64,000 nt of DNA. Source: Carposina sasakii. Its lineage: Eukaryota > Arthropoda > Insecta > Lepidoptera > Carposinidae. Under the pieces are notes generated by a model, which saw only the letters and a program-made list of their open reading frames with translations, searched no databases and was not told the DNA's origin. The position numbers and the translations under genes were made by a program. Shown here piece by piece: positions 24,114 to 36,009 of the stretch; the stretch's first letter is position 1, and each line of letters begins with the position of its first letter. Location of the stretch: contig CP053163.1 in the NCBI GenBank assembly GCA_014607495.2, forward strand, positions 8,970,716 through 9,034,715, given 5' to 3'.

Positions 24114-24400
24114 GACTGGAGACCGCACCTCGGCAAGCGTAGCGTTGGAAGCCCTCCGGCCAGTAGCGTTGGAAGCCCTCCGGCCAGTAGCGTTGGAAGC
24201 CCTCCGGCCAGTAGCGTTGGAAGCCCTCCGGCCAGTAGCGTTGGAAGCCCTCCGGCCAGTAGCGTTGGAAGCCCTCCGGCCAGATGAAACGATGACTTAA
24301 AGAGGGCGGCTGGTAGTGAGTGGATGGCAAAAACGGAAGATCGAGCTTTGTGGCGTGGTCTGGGGAGGCCTACGTCAGTGGACTGCAATAGGCTGACGAC
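24114..24400 (+). mobile_element. RTE-type LINE 3' fragment with expanded minisatellite
   Basis: The sense strand carries the end of the RTE reverse transcriptase frame. It runs from the words gagaccgcacctcggcaagcg to ggaggcctacgtcagtgg, then the stop near ataggctga. The part coding for the GKRSVGRPP-like motif has been replaced by six tandem copies of a 24-bp unit. Confidence 0.8.
24139..24282. repeat. 24-bp minisatellite, six exact units
   Basis: The unit gtagcgttggaagccctccggcca (24 bp, given here for identity) is repeated exactly six times. Because 24 is a multiple of three, long frames stay open on both strands, giving artefact proteins. The lack of variation between units suggests recent expansion. 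Confidence 0.95.
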
Positions 24401-25069
24401 AACGATATCATTATATATATATATATATAGAGATAAACTAATTAATTAATTAGACAAATTCGTGAAACAGCCAATCCAACACACATGAATAAATTACAGA
24501 GATCAAGCTCAAAATAACAAAGTGATTTATATGTAGTCTAAAACAATAATATTAAACCAGTTTAGAGCTGTCAGTAATCTGCATATATTTTAATGTGAAA
24601 TGTAATTTTAAATAATCTTATTGTACTCAACACTGCTAAACGTCGCCGGCTAATCCTATAAAACGACCATTTTGTAGGTGCGATTCCAAAGAAGATTATA
24701 TAAGTACAAGAATTTCATTACGTAATAATTCGAGCAATCTTTTATTCACAATTATTGCCAAGATTCAAACAAGATGAAATTATTTGAGAGGAACTTGAGA
24801 GGTAATTTAATCTTTCTGGCTTATTAAGAAGAAAATTATCAAAAATTAATATAGGCCTCATATATTTTTTTTATTTTAATAATATCCTAACTAGCTGACG
24901 CCCATGACTTTGTCCGCTTACCCATACAATTCCTGTTATTTCAGGAGGCCCCGTTTCTACCATTAGTGGCAAGAATCTTTTATATGACGATAAATAATTA
25001 CAAATACCCCTTGTTGGGTGAGAGATCCGCCGTATTAGGCAAAATTATTTATAGGATGATTTAGCATAA

Positions 25070-25462
25070 TTGACGTAGGCCTCCCCCAGAGCACGACACT
25101 GTCATGGCGGGTTTTTGCCCATAGTCACCACATTGCGCAAGCGGCTTGGTGACCGCAGTCTGATTTTTGGACTATTGTCAGTACGGGAGGCCTGCCTCCA
25201 GGAAACCCTTAATCGCCTCGTATGATACCCACGAACAGGTATCGGGTGGTAAAAATTCTACTCTGCTGGCACTACGCAGCTTATCCTGAAAATCGTCGTC
25301 GTCGTCAGCCTATTGCAGTCCACTGCTGGACGTAGGCCTCCCTCAGTGTACGGCACGATCTCCCGTTTTTGCCATCCAGTCACTACCAGCCGTCTTCTTT
25401 AAATCATCGGTCCATCTGGCCGGAGGGCGCCCCACGCTACGCTTGCCGAGGCGCGGTCTCCT
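25070..25462 (-). repeat. Two RTE-tail repeats in tandem
   Basis: The first (25070-25255) has the words cgtaggcctcccccag, then gtgaccgcagtctg and aacccttaatcgcctcgta. The second (25295-25462) is antisense to the RTE C-terminal coding region. Both share the tcagcctattgcagtccactg / ggacgtaggcctcc module with copies at 46348, 48280, 53171 and 56965. Confidence 0.75.
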
Positions 25463-25609
25463 GAACATATTACGTTCAAAATATTATATTACATTATGCC
25501 AGTGCAGATTCCCGCTTTGATTTAAATTAACAGATTCAAACATAAATACAGATACGACTCTATATAATTTGGAGTAGTTTATTAGTTACTGATTTCGTTT
25601 TGTTTGCAG

Positions 25610-25887
25610 AATCGGCTTCCGTGATAGTGCACGTATTAAGCGGCGAGCGACCTGCAGCAATGCAGAGCTCCGGGTCTTCACCACCTCAGCTGAACCAGGG
25701 CATCCTGGCTGTCCTGGTCACTCTGTCTACAGTCAACAAACACATGCCCTGGCTCCTCATCACCCTGCCATTAATGGCAGACCATGTCTCAATTATCACT
25801 CTTGTCATCGTCATCGCCTACTCTGGAGCGGCGAAAGACCTAGTTACTAGGACCATTTCTTACTTGACTACCTTATCTCTAAGATGA
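25610..25887 (+). CDS. dpr-like gene, last coding exon
   Basis: The exon follows the acceptor TTTGCAG (ending 25609) and completes the phase-1 codon. It finishes Ig2 with SASVIVHVLSGERPAAMQ, the conserved Dpr end of domain two, and stops at TGA 25885-25887. About 75 residues follow the Ig domain, including two hydrophobic stretches (around GILAVLVTL and SIITLVIVIAYSG). These could be a GPI-anchor signal or a membrane span. Dpr proteins commonly end in a short hydrophobic tail. This one is longer than I would expect, so the exact anchoring is uncertain. Confidence 0.9.
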
Positions 25888-28789
25888 CTAACTGCAAAAT
25901 TAGAATATGTACGGTTATGTATGTATATAGAATTTTCTACAATTTAATTGTAATTAAATGTTTTGCTTTGAAAATGCCATTCGGATTTGTTAACTGTATT
26001 CAGAATACAACGATTAGTTTAAATTGAATTGTGATTGGTTCAAAATATCAACCTAGGTGAATTTACAAATTTATAAAGTAAGTTAATTGTTTTAAATTAA
26101 TTTGCAACTTAAAAAGTGTAATTAATTTACTTTACTCAGGATCAATTTGGATGATAAATGAGTTTGAAAGGATTAGTGACTCTGTTTACTCTGTAAGACT
26201 TAATCCTTTGCTTATCTGAGTTAGTTCCGCTTTGTTTTTCATACTAACTACGCCTTACCATGTTAATCCCGGGCCTGAGATTAGCAGCAAATCGATCTTG
26301 TCGCTTACAGTAGGGATGAACCGAGATTCAATTTAAGCAAAACGCTTATCTATGCGTAACATGACTAATCCGTTACTCATACGATGCGTTTGATCTAGCT
26401 AAGTTTGTAAATATTAAACTAATAAACTTGTTCATAAAAAACTCTAAGAGTAACTTTGGAGCGGCTAAAGAAAATCTAGAGTACGGCAGTTAAACATAAA
26501 ACAAGCCTATATCATTTTATGTTCAGCCTAAAACTGCAGTCACTATTGAAAATTATATTTATTTATAAAGCTTATTGTATTGCTTAATGTATTGCAGTAA
26601 AGTCAGCATAAATAAAAAAAATCGCCGTGCAATGTTTTTTTCTCGTCGCATCAGGATAATGGACCTCTGCACTTAGCTGTGGGTGGTAAAACAGCGCGAG
26701 TATTTTCACAATCAGGAAATCTTCCCGTTTTTCGCAACCGTCGCATTCGTACTTTGAACAATTAATTTGTTTTTAAATAAAATGCTTTGAAGCATAAAAC
26801 TGTGACTCTATATTCTTTACTATTTTTTGCATTTTTGCACTTGCGCTTAATGATATACTAGGATTGGCCCACCACTTATTCTCGCCACTGTAACTTCTGT
26901 AAGCCAGGATCAACAGAGGCGACCAGAAAAATGCATATTATATTAGGTGGTATAGAAAATCCCCGGTGGACCTAACAAGCGACTATAGGGTATAAAACGA
27001 ATAGAAACAGAATGTGAAGTATGAATATAGGTACATACGCTTAATATTAAATTAATATCACATTATTGAAGGCACGAAAATTGTGCTTAGATGGAACAAG
27101 GTCATAATGAGAAATTAGTCTGGTGACAGATTTGATTTAAATCAATATAAAATTAAGCGTTTTAGACCAGCGCTAACATTTCCAAAGGATGATATAGTAA
27201 AGAGAAAGGTCTTCTTACGAACCAATACGAATAGAATTAGACTAGAGTATACTGGTATACTACAGTAATCAACCCAAAACGGTATTTTTAATGTCTATGG
27301 GTATTTTCTTTATTCCTAGAAAGACAGAATAAATAGTTTTTGCGTTATAAGCATGACCACGATTTACCTATATCCAGTCCTTAATTTGCACTTTTTTTTG
27401 TTCAAAAATATAAAATTTAAACTTTAAATTAAATAAAACGTAAAATGACATTTGAGTCCATATTATAAGATATTATTTTTATTGTTTAGTATAAGGCGTA
27501 GTAGTACTTAGTTATCTCTATACTTTTTGTATTAAGATGAAAAACCGCAAAATAAAATCGATCAATACATCTTTTATACATACTCATAGAATTTCGTCAA
27601 CAAAGACGAATTTTGTCAAAGACATAGTAATAATACCATAGGAATTAATTTTTAAAAATGTTGCTGTATTTAGTATAACATAAAATCATATTTAATTTTA
27701 AGGTCGAATTTGTTTGTAAATAATTACAGTCATTGTAAATACCGGAATTGTAAATAATAGATACCTATGTAATTGTGTAAACATTATTATGTGATTTCTT
27801 AACAGCCAAAATTACATTTTGAGTATTGAATCTAACGGTGACAGTTTTTCTAACATGTCTGTCTCTAATAAAAGTAGTTAACAAAAGGGTTGTGTAATTA
27901 ACTATCAAATTGTAGATGTAACTATTGAAACTGTTTAACAATTTATAATAAATAGAAAGAAATATTCATGACGCTTGTGTCTTTGATTTGGTTCTCCCGA
28001 TTCATATTGTAGCACATAAAACACATTTTTGTGAGTTAACAATAGATAGATTTTAGTGAACGTGGGGAGACTGCCTTGAAGATTAAGTAAATTCTTCGAG
28101 CCTGCCCTAGACAGTGTCACGTGAAGGTCGATTTAAATCAAACGAGGCAAATGTCCATTCTATACTCAATCCGTTTAATTTATTCAGTATACCTTCAGTA
28201 TACACATGGCTGTATGTATATATTTATGATTTATTATCTGCCCAAGTTCCTTTGTCGACTCTTACGATATGTACAGAAGAAAATGCAGCCGATATATTCT
28301 AGTGAAGCCCCACATCAGAAAGTTACTATTAAAAAATCTGGATGGTAAGAACAGAAAAAGTAAGATATTGTTTTAATGCACGATTAGACTAAGGACAACA
28401 GAGGTGACCAGAGAAATGCAAAAGGTCATAGAATCTCCCGGGAAGCCAATAAGTAACTAAGTATTAAAAATAAAAGGAATGATAGAATATGAAGCATGAG
28501 GACAAGCTTAGTATTTTTGCTACGCTTCAAGTGCCTTATAATAAGTACACTATACATTGGTACATCATATTTCGGAAAAGAGCCAAAGTATTCTATTACC
28601 TAGAATTAAAATGATTGCTTATAATTTCCTTCCAATAATGTCTTAAATAATGCGTAATATGATACACGACGTAATATTAGGTACCTTTCTACTTAATTAC
28701 AAACCTACTTGAAATTGTAGTCTTACATTTATTTATATTCAATTATTTTTTGTGTGTGTTTCAGTTGTTTTAAATATTCTCGGTACGAC
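25888..28789. other. 3' flank of the dpr-like gene and intergenic DNA
   Basis: Candidate poly(A) signals include ATTAAA near 25953 and AATAAA near 26610, but the transcript end cannot be chosen from sequence alone. The segments at 26895-26960 and 28381-28450 share an old repeat (gcgaccagaaaaatgca). I see no second gene. Confidence 0.5.
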
Positions 28790-29021
28790 GGCCGATTGGT
28801 GTAGTTGGTAGTGGCCCTGCCTGCGACGCCATAGGTCCTGGGTTCGAATCCCGGTAGGTGCAAACATTGATGTGATGAATATCGATGTTTGTTTCCGAGT
28901 CATGGATGTTTATATACTTATCTATGTATTTATATACCATTGCTTAGTACCCACGACACAAGACCTTAGGGATCTTAGTGTGGGACTAGGTCAATGTGTT
29001 GTGAAGTGTAAAAAAAAAACT
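28790..29021 (+). mobile_element. tRNA-derived SINE (GGCCGATTGG type)
   Basis: The head is ggccgattggtgtagttgg with B box gggttcgaatcccgg. The body follows with gtgatgaatatcgatgtttg, cttagtacccac and ttagtgtgggactagg, and it ends in an A-run. This SINE type is widespread in Lepidoptera. A truncated relative lies at 31558-31662, and a short 3' fragment lies near 46195-46255. Confidence 0.85.
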
Positions 29022-29159
29022 CATTATTTAAATTAAGTATTTACCTTTTTTTTTTTTTAATTTATTTATTCCATATACATTGCACACTCTTATAATCTAT
29101 ATACACTGCCAAACTGCTCAGCAGTTTATCGGCATTATTTGTAAAGTACCTATTTGCAG

Positions 29160-29375
29160 CAGCGGAGCCAAGCAGTGCAACAGCGAAAACGAGAACCGCG
29201 ATCGTGTGCGTGCGCGGGGCGACGCCTCGCTCCGCGCACGCACACACCGCCAGTCTCGCCGCCACACCACCACCGCCCCGCCTCTGCGTGTTACATGTTT
29301 ATCCTATTGGAATCGCTATGGTCGCGGTGGCGTTTCTACAGTTCAGATAGGCGACGGGCGCGCCTATATAACTAT
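29160..29375. promoter_or_regulatory. CpG island with hairpin and TATA-like box
   Basis: This is a sharply GC- and CpG-rich block in AT-rich surroundings. It contains a perfect inverted repeat with 14-bp arms (29204-29217 and 29232-29245) and ends in ggcgcgcctatataac, a TATA-like box near 29363. No gene follows that I can recognise. It could be a promoter, an untranslated exon, or a GC-rich transposon piece. Confidence 0.35.
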
Positions 29376-29943
29376 CAACCTGTTATTATCAAATATACCT
29401 AATTGTAAGTAGGTACTTCATAAAAAGCTATAAAATAATTGGGGCTCATACTAATTATAGTTTCGTAGCCATATTGTGTGTAATTAATTAGTAGTATTAT
29501 AAAGATTCCTCGGTTTTCTACATCTGGGAAATAACCATAAAACTCCAATCTTTGTTCAAAGCTCATTATCACTCTTGTGAAGTAGGTTAGTTGGTCGACG
29601 AAACTTCAAATTTGGATACTTGGCACGAACCGTTGCACCCATTAAGCCAGTTGTTTATAAAATTCAAAAAAAATCCGCTGTAATATTTGAATACTTATAG
29701 TTGCCAGCAAGTTCGTTGCATCATTCTCCCTTGTAATAGGTAGACATACCGATTTAAGTAAGTGACACGTATACCTAGGTACCTACACATTATCATTATC
29801 TTATCTCCTGGATCAATCTAAACGGACAACCCATTTAAAAATCCAATCTAGTTTTAAAATCACCACAATAAAATGGCGGCTAGATTACGGAAATACGACT
29901 CAACTGTCGTACAGAAATAACCGCCAAAGAATATTCGAGCGAG

Positions 29944-30135
29944 TTGAAGACAAAAAAGTTCATTGTATTAAGTAATGCGGCCATGGAAGCGGGGCAGAAA
30001 GATGAAGACGAAATTGAGGAAAGGATAAAGGGCCGAAACCGAGCGTATCTAAATGAAAGGAAAGAGAATATTCGGTATTTTCTTCCTATCGAGCGAGATA
30101 CGTGCACAAGCGACTATGTGAATCATTTAACGTGA
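29944..30135 (+). CDS. Unrecognised small ORF, highly charged
   Basis: This 63-codon frame is rich in Glu, Lys and Arg around EAGQKDEDEIEERIKGRNRAY. I do not recognise it. No splice signals convinced me, and the antisense strand is also open. It may be the remnant of an exon or chance. Listed because its composition is unlike the flanks. Confidence 0.15.
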   Translation: MKTKKFIVLSNAAMEAGQKDEDEIEERIKGRNRAYLNERKENIRYFLPIERDTCTSDYVNHLT

Positions 30136-30500
30136 TGTATGTGTGAGGGATCCGGTACCATTTCGGGGACACTTTGTCAAATGTTGGTAACTAAGTGTTA
30201 TAGGGCCTCCTGACTCAGGAAATCGAATTACGGGGCATTCATTCACAACTACAGCCATTTGTTACATCCGTCCAACTAGTTTTTGCGTAAATATTGATTT
30301 ATGTTGCAATATTCGCCATCTTTTATCATATAAATTTGCGCGAAATGATTTGGAACGCAGTGAAATGTAATTGAATAACGAATTATATTTAACAGTACTC
30401 GTATGTAATCAAATTACTTTAAAACTCACAATCCAACAACTCAAAATTACAAAATGTTTTTTTTTTCTGAGGGTGAGGTTAAGCAATTATGTCCTTACGT

Positions 30501-30600
30501 TGCGGGATTAACCATTTTTTAAGGGAATTTTTTTCTAAATCAATCTTAATGAAGAAAAGGTGATCCTTAAATGTTTCCTTATAAAATGGTTAATCCCGCA
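30501..30600. mobile_element. 100-bp MITE with TGCGGGATTAACC ends
   Basis: The inverted ends tgcgggattaaccatttt are perfect for 18 bp and continue imperfectly to about 25 bp. The element is short and non-coding. Confidence 0.75.
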
Positions 30601-31263
30601 TAGTAAAAAAATAAATAAAATGAACGATAATTCATTTTATTTTTATTACAAAAGGTGAATTTTTTTTATCATAGGTATATTTTCTGTTTATAAAGCTGAC
30701 TGCGATATGTAATACTCGTATATTGTTATACCTGCTGATTTTAAAAGAATTTGTTCATGGAAAACTGTGTGACAAACCAACAGGAGAACAAAAGCTAAGA
30801 CAGTGATTGATAGTCTCAGATTCATGATATACATTGATACTGGTGAAAACCTATTAGCTTAGTTTACCTACAGAGGTTCTTACAAAAAGTTCCAAAACTT
30901 TCCATACATTTGTAATGTGACATAATTTCATATACACCACTGCTCCCTGCTAAAATGAAATTGCTTCGTTCCAAATAACTAGTATTGTTTTCAAAATACA
31001 TATTTATGGAGCAAAATATTTAATTAGCAGCGACACAATTAGCAAAATCAACAATGAGAACGCCAACTTGTTACCAGAGTTGTTAGGTACAAATATTCGA
31101 CTTTTCATTGTTTAAACTAATGAGGAATGGACCTGATTACTACGATGTCCTGTTAGTACTCGTATACTACTAACTAATTGTATTTTATTGAATAATGCCA
31201 CATGGTTTGATCACTAGTCCACTATTATTTAAAAACGTCACTAACAGTCAATTTCATATGATA

Positions 31264-31505
31264 CATACATACATTCATATAATCACGCCTTTATCCCTTA
31301 CGGGGTAGGCAGAGCACCAAGGGCCGATAGAACCACATGGTGCCAGTTCTGACCAATTTTTATGGTATAGTTGAGATGTACAAGTTCGTTTAGTAGTGAC
31401 AGGTGGTCAACCCATCGCCTACAAACCACCAAGACCCTCTTGTCCCTCTACTGACTAGTACAGTATGCCCGGGAAGAGAAGCAGCTGTAGTATTATACTT
31501 TTTTT
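31264..31505 (+). repeat. Interspersed repeat (atcacgcctttatccc type)
   Basis: The sequence begins cataatcacgcctttatccc and continues ggggtaggcagagcacc. The first 75 bp recur in reverse orientation at 38487-38562. It probably derives from a retroelement 3' end. It has no coding capacity. Confidence 0.65.
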
Positions 31506-31557
31506 CACTCCCAGAGTAGCATACAAGAATTTCATATGATGATTAGACAATTAGATA

Positions 31558-31662
31558 CTTATGATGAATATCGATGTTTATTTCAGAGTCATGGATGTCT
31601 CTATACTTATCTATGTATTCATATACCGTTACTTAGTATCCACAATACAAGACCTTATGGAA
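31558..31662 (+). mobile_element. Truncated GGCCGATTGG-type SINE body
   Basis: This matches the body of the SINE at 28790-29021 (gatgaatatcgatgttt, agtcatggatgt, acttagtatccac) but lacks the tRNA head. Confidence 0.75.
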
Positions 31663-31803
31663 TATTCATTTATTTATTTCAATAAATCTCGAGAATTTTT
31701 TTATTGCATGTTTCAGATTAATAAATGTTCCATTGTTTTCAGACAAAATTTCAAATTTGGAATAAAAAAATCCATGATTCTTTATGATGATTGAATTTGG
31801 CCG

Positions 31804-32028
31804 TAAAGGCTCAAGCATACCGGATGAGTGTGCGTGCACGTAAGCGTAGACGTATACGTACCTCTGAGTTGTAATGTATGGAACTGTATAGGCACGGGCA
31901 GACCGGATGCGTATGCGTAGACGTAAGCATAGACGTCAAGCGATGACAGTTCCCTACATTAAACTCAGAGGTATGTGTACGTCTACGCTTACGTGCACGC
32001 ATACGCATCCGGTGTGCTCGAGCCTTTA
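31804..32028. mobile_element. Foldback MITE, 80-bp arms
   Basis: The element is 225 bp and nearly all inverted repeat. The left arm starts taaaggctcaagcataccgg and the right arm ends ggtgtgctcgagccttta. The arms extend about 80 bp each, with cgtaagcgtagacgta-type words on both. A CpG-rich interior contrasts with the AT-rich flanks. Confidence 0.85.
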
Positions 32029-33470
32029 ACGTCGAAAATACTCTCGGTGCTATTACATTCTAAAGTTAGAAACGATTTAAAAATGACATTTGACAGCAAA
32101 ATAAATGAAAGATCTGTCTAATTTTGACAGTGTTTAGCTTAAACATTGTTCAAATTGTTTTGTATAATTTGAGTGTTGTTTTATTGGATGAACCTTGATA
32201 ACAGATTAAACAATGAGACCTAACATGTGTCATAGAATCTTATATGAACTACGTCGCTGGTTAAAACAACTGTAGTATGTACCTACTTCTTACAGATTTA
32301 AGCTTTTTCTATATTTTATTATCCACCCAACCAAAAACATAATTTCATTACAGAAAAACATTTATATTAATTTAAAGTATAAGTAACATAGTAGGTGATA
32401 ATAGTTTATGTTTTGTTCACCATGTCACCTCTTCATACCTGGCAGCCACAGCGCTAGTTTCATCAACCAAAATGACAAGCTCTCAGAAAGGTGAAAAAAT
32501 ATCGCTTTCCATCAGGACAGCGCAAGTCAGGTAGGTTTTTTTTCGAAAACCACCCCTAACGTCCACTCTTTGGTTTACAATCTCCCTGAATGTGCAAAGT
32601 CATCCATCCATCAAGCAGGAAAACAATGGAAATCCAATATGTATGCAACAGCCGCATTTTTAACGTGAGAGCCTTAATTTTTATTGATTTTCGGGACATC
32701 AAAGAAAATATTAGAGTTGCACTTATTTTAATTAAGAAATGATAGAAATTTTAACCATAATTTTTTTTTGGATTTATCTAGAAGGTTTGAGATATATCTA
32801 TTATTTTTTTGCAGGCGCATGAAGGGTAGCACGGTGTATAAAAAATTAGCCATTTGTTTTGTCAAATTTCGATTTTCATAGATTTTATAATATGGATCCC
32901 TGGATCGATTCAGTACTGTATATCGAATAAAAAATCGTCTTCCCTTCTACACACACTCATTGTCACGAATGATGTGTATTAAGTGTCGAAGTGTTTATCG
33001 TCACCGCGGCGTAGCACATGCTACGAACTATGAACCTACTACGAAGCTACTACTACGCTAGGAAACCGTATTTAGTTAGATACTACTAAACAGCGTTTAA
33101 AATTACACACCCGTTAATTACGACTATTGATGCCAAAATGTATTGAAAATCTATCAAATTAAATAGTGTAAGTAGGCTGTCAATTACAGATTGAAGTTCA
33201 AAAAAATCATTAAAAAAATATGATGTGGCCCCTCAGATGAATGGTATACATGTGGCCCAAATAATTTTAATGTGAAGTATGTCAATACAATATGCTTGGA
33301 ATTACCTACATAGATATAGTCACGCCAATCATCCCCCGAGGGGGTTAGCCAGAAGTGTGCAATTTACACACCTTTATAATTTTTTTCAAGACTGACATGT
33401 GAGCATTTAAGTATGTAGTTATAGAGAAAAACCGTATCACAGATTATTACACTAAAGTAATCTTAGAGCT
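32029..33470. other. Non-coding stretch
   Basis: I see no gene. A short relative of the atcacgcc repeat is at about 33312-33350. Confidence 0.45.
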
Positions 33471-33740
33471 TAAGTGCCAGGCCGCTCTACGGTTTTTTCC
33501 TGCAAGTGGTTAACTGCGTGACCGCAAAACCGCTCGAGACGCATACACTACGGTTAAAAACCACAAATTAAAGTTCTATACAACATTTTGGCGCGGTTTT
33601 TACCCGCTAGTCATGTAACAAAAAGCGGTTTGAAAGTCAGTCGCGGGAAAAAGCCGTCAGTGCGGCCTCTTCCATTGGGTCCCTTTAGTTACAAAGTCAG
33701 GCGGTTAAAACCGCGGCGGTTTTGTCGTAGTGCGGCCTTA
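33471..33740. mobile_element. MITE with GGCCGC(A/T)CTACG ends
   Basis: The left end reads aggccgctctacgg and the right end reads gtcgtagtgcggcctta. The interior has repeated gcggtttt/aaaaccgc words in both orientations. It is about 270 bp and GC-richer than its surroundings. The 85-codon frame inside is not a gene. Confidence 0.75.
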
Positions 33741-35184
33741 GACTTACTTGCCGAAAAGGCAATCACAATTTGTTCAGTAATAAATAATTCCTCTCAGTAC
33801 AAAGAAGTACCTATTACAGTGCACGTGATATGCCTCATAAGCTAGCTAATTTTTGTGTGTTACGTTGCAGTTTTTTGTATCATTTCCTGTGGAATATAAG
33901 TAGATATATTTTTTCAGATGTAATTTTATATTTTTCAGGTATGATTTAAAATAGTTTAGTAAGCAAGTGGTTTTTTGCTTTAGAATCATGTCAGTTTACG
34001 CCCTGTATTCCAGTAGAGTCATTTATTTTCAATAAATCGACTTGACAAGAGCTATTCAGGACACAGTGCCATTGTGATGGAACTAGGGCACTCATTCATT
34101 ACTAAATAAAAATTCTCATCGATCTCAATTTTTTCAAGACCGTTTCTACGCACTAGGTTGGGTGTAGTCCCACTGTTGGCGGGTACGGCTATAAAAATGT
34201 GATGCATAGCTGTCTTTTTGTACACATGTGCTCAAAATTATTTTGCTAGATCATACAAGGAATCTTCGGGTGTACCAATGTACGAAGTATTCTACGAGTA
34301 ACAAACAATAAAATGATAAATATAGGTACGACACGAGCACCTATGTTATGATGTTGGTAAATCATCTTAGCAAGAATTTTTGCAAAAACGAGACGCCGCT
34401 ATAAGTAGTGTAGAGCATGTCTCGCTTTTGCAATGGACACTATCCTGTTTTATGAGTTCATGATAATGGCAACGTCTCGTTTTATCTATCATAACGTCAG
34501 TTTCTAAAATAACTGTCAAGAAGGAGATTCGCTCACGCGGCTCACGCCATCGATCCAGGCGATTTGTCCATTTTTTCTTTCTTTTAATACTTTTAATAGT
34601 CAGAAAATCCTTCATTATCAGTAATTTTATTTTTTATATAAATTCTAATAATATGTAAAGCACATTGCAGTTCCGCATACAAAATCCTCCGCTTGAACAG
34701 AGACCCTAATTGCGGTAAGAGTGGCGCCTTCATCAATCTTCCGTAATTAGCTAGCGACGCGTCTCGACTAGCGCTAATGATGGGAGCGCGTTTACTCACC
34801 GCCGCCTAACTACACCTCACATTACATACTATGTAGGTATACCTATGTAGTTGACAGTTGTTTATTACTAGTAATAACAGTAAAGATCAATATGTAGCTA
34901 GCATATTGTCTAAACCAATAACGATCTTTTCTATCTGGCCACGCTCTGCTAAACGTGGCTTGTAGGATTGTGAACCTGAAGTTTTGGACACCTCATTTTG
35001 AGAACGCAGCTGTGTGTATATGTATGTATGTAAATTATCTAATATCTAATATAAAACCATGCCTAGGCATTTATTAGTAGGACAAAAATTTCCTTCCAAC
35101 TTCCAAATTATATGCTCTGAAATCAATGCAATTTAAAAATATTGAATGTAATATGCCAGATAATAATTGATGATGATGATGGGC
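33741..35184. other. Non-coding stretch
   Basis: No gene or clear repeat is seen. Confidence 0.45.
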
Positions 35185-35637
35185 AGCGTTCGGGAAACTA
35201 CGAAGCTTATTTATGTCCAAGATACCCCAGTCCTTAAAGACGAAGGTATTCAACCAGTGCGTGCTGCCGGTAATGAACTACGGTGCGTGGTCTCTAACTA
35301 TGTGCCTCACAAAGAAGCTCAGGACCGCACAGCGAGCGATGGAGAGAGCTATGCTCGGGATCTCTCTGCGTGATCGAATCAGAAATGAGGAGATCCGCAG
35401 ACGTACAAAGATCACCGACATAGCTCAACGGTCCATCAAACTGAGGTGGCAATGGGCTGGGCATATAGCTCGAAGAACTGATGGCCGATGGAGTCGGAAA
35501 GTTCTAGAGTGGATACCACGTATCGGCAAACGCAGCGTGGGAAGGTGGACGGACGACCTGGCCAAGGTCGCGGGCGTCGCTTCCGACCGGTCGGATTGGA
35601 GGTTGTTGGGGGAGGCCTATGTCCAACGTAAATGATG
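35185..35637 (+). pseudogene. RTE-type LINE reverse transcriptase C-terminus, 5' truncated
   Basis: The frame ending at TGA 35633-35635 reads VFNQCVLPVMNYGAW, then RAMERAMLGISLRDRIRNE, IRRRTKITDIA, KLRWQWAGHIARRTDGRW and GRWTDDLAKVAG. This is the characteristic end of RTE-clade LINE proteins, often mis-annotated as craniofacial development protein 2-like or retrovirus-related Pol. Endonuclease and catalytic RT are absent. A small internal deletion follows VAG. The frame is otherwise open, so the insertion is not very old. Confidence 0.88.
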
Positions 35638-35873
35638 AATTGTGATGAATAGCATAGGTAGGTAAGTGGTTTGATAGTAATAAGTGTATATTAAAGCTCA
35701 TCAAAGCTATATCCGCAGTCGAAAGGAACCATTACTGCAACGTTGTGATCCGCATACAAACTGAATATTCTCATACGTTAAAATGTTTCCAAATATTTAG
35801 AAATGACAATACATTACCAAGAAAATATGACCCGTTTAGAAGAATCTCAATAAGAAGCTGGAATTTATTACAG

Positions 35874-36009
35874 TGGGGTAAGCACGAACCTCTCGATAGT
35901 CCGTAACGCTAGCGTCAAACTGTCAAATTACATAGATTTTTCTAGCGAGAAGCTACGCTACGCCTTATTTACGACGTTACGCCGCGTAAAAAGGTTCGTG
36001 CTTAACCCA
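35874..36009. mobile_element. 136-bp MITE with TGGGTTAAGC ends
   Basis: The inverted ends tggggtaagcacgaacct and aggttcgtgcttaaccca match over 18 bp with one mismatch. Further in, taacgctagcgtc pairs loosely with gacgttacgccgcg. Confidence 0.8.

Larger units (their letters stand above)
23201..25609 (+). other. 2.4-kb intron of the dpr-like gene
   Basis: Boundaries are GTTTGT and TTTGCAG. It contains a MITE (23623-23917) and three RTE-tail fragments, one carrying a minisatellite. The rest is unassigned. Confidence 0.85.

Noticed and set aside
24025..24388. Repetitive frames of about 60-100 codons on both strands
   Set aside because: They exist only because the 24-bp minisatellite is a multiple of three. 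The surrounding sequence is a LINE remnant.
32990..33070. Possible MITE with gcgtagcac-type words
   Set aside because: I could not find matching inverted ends or a target duplication.
33588..33845. 85-codon + frame
   Set aside because: Most of it lies within a MITE with repeated gcggtttt words.
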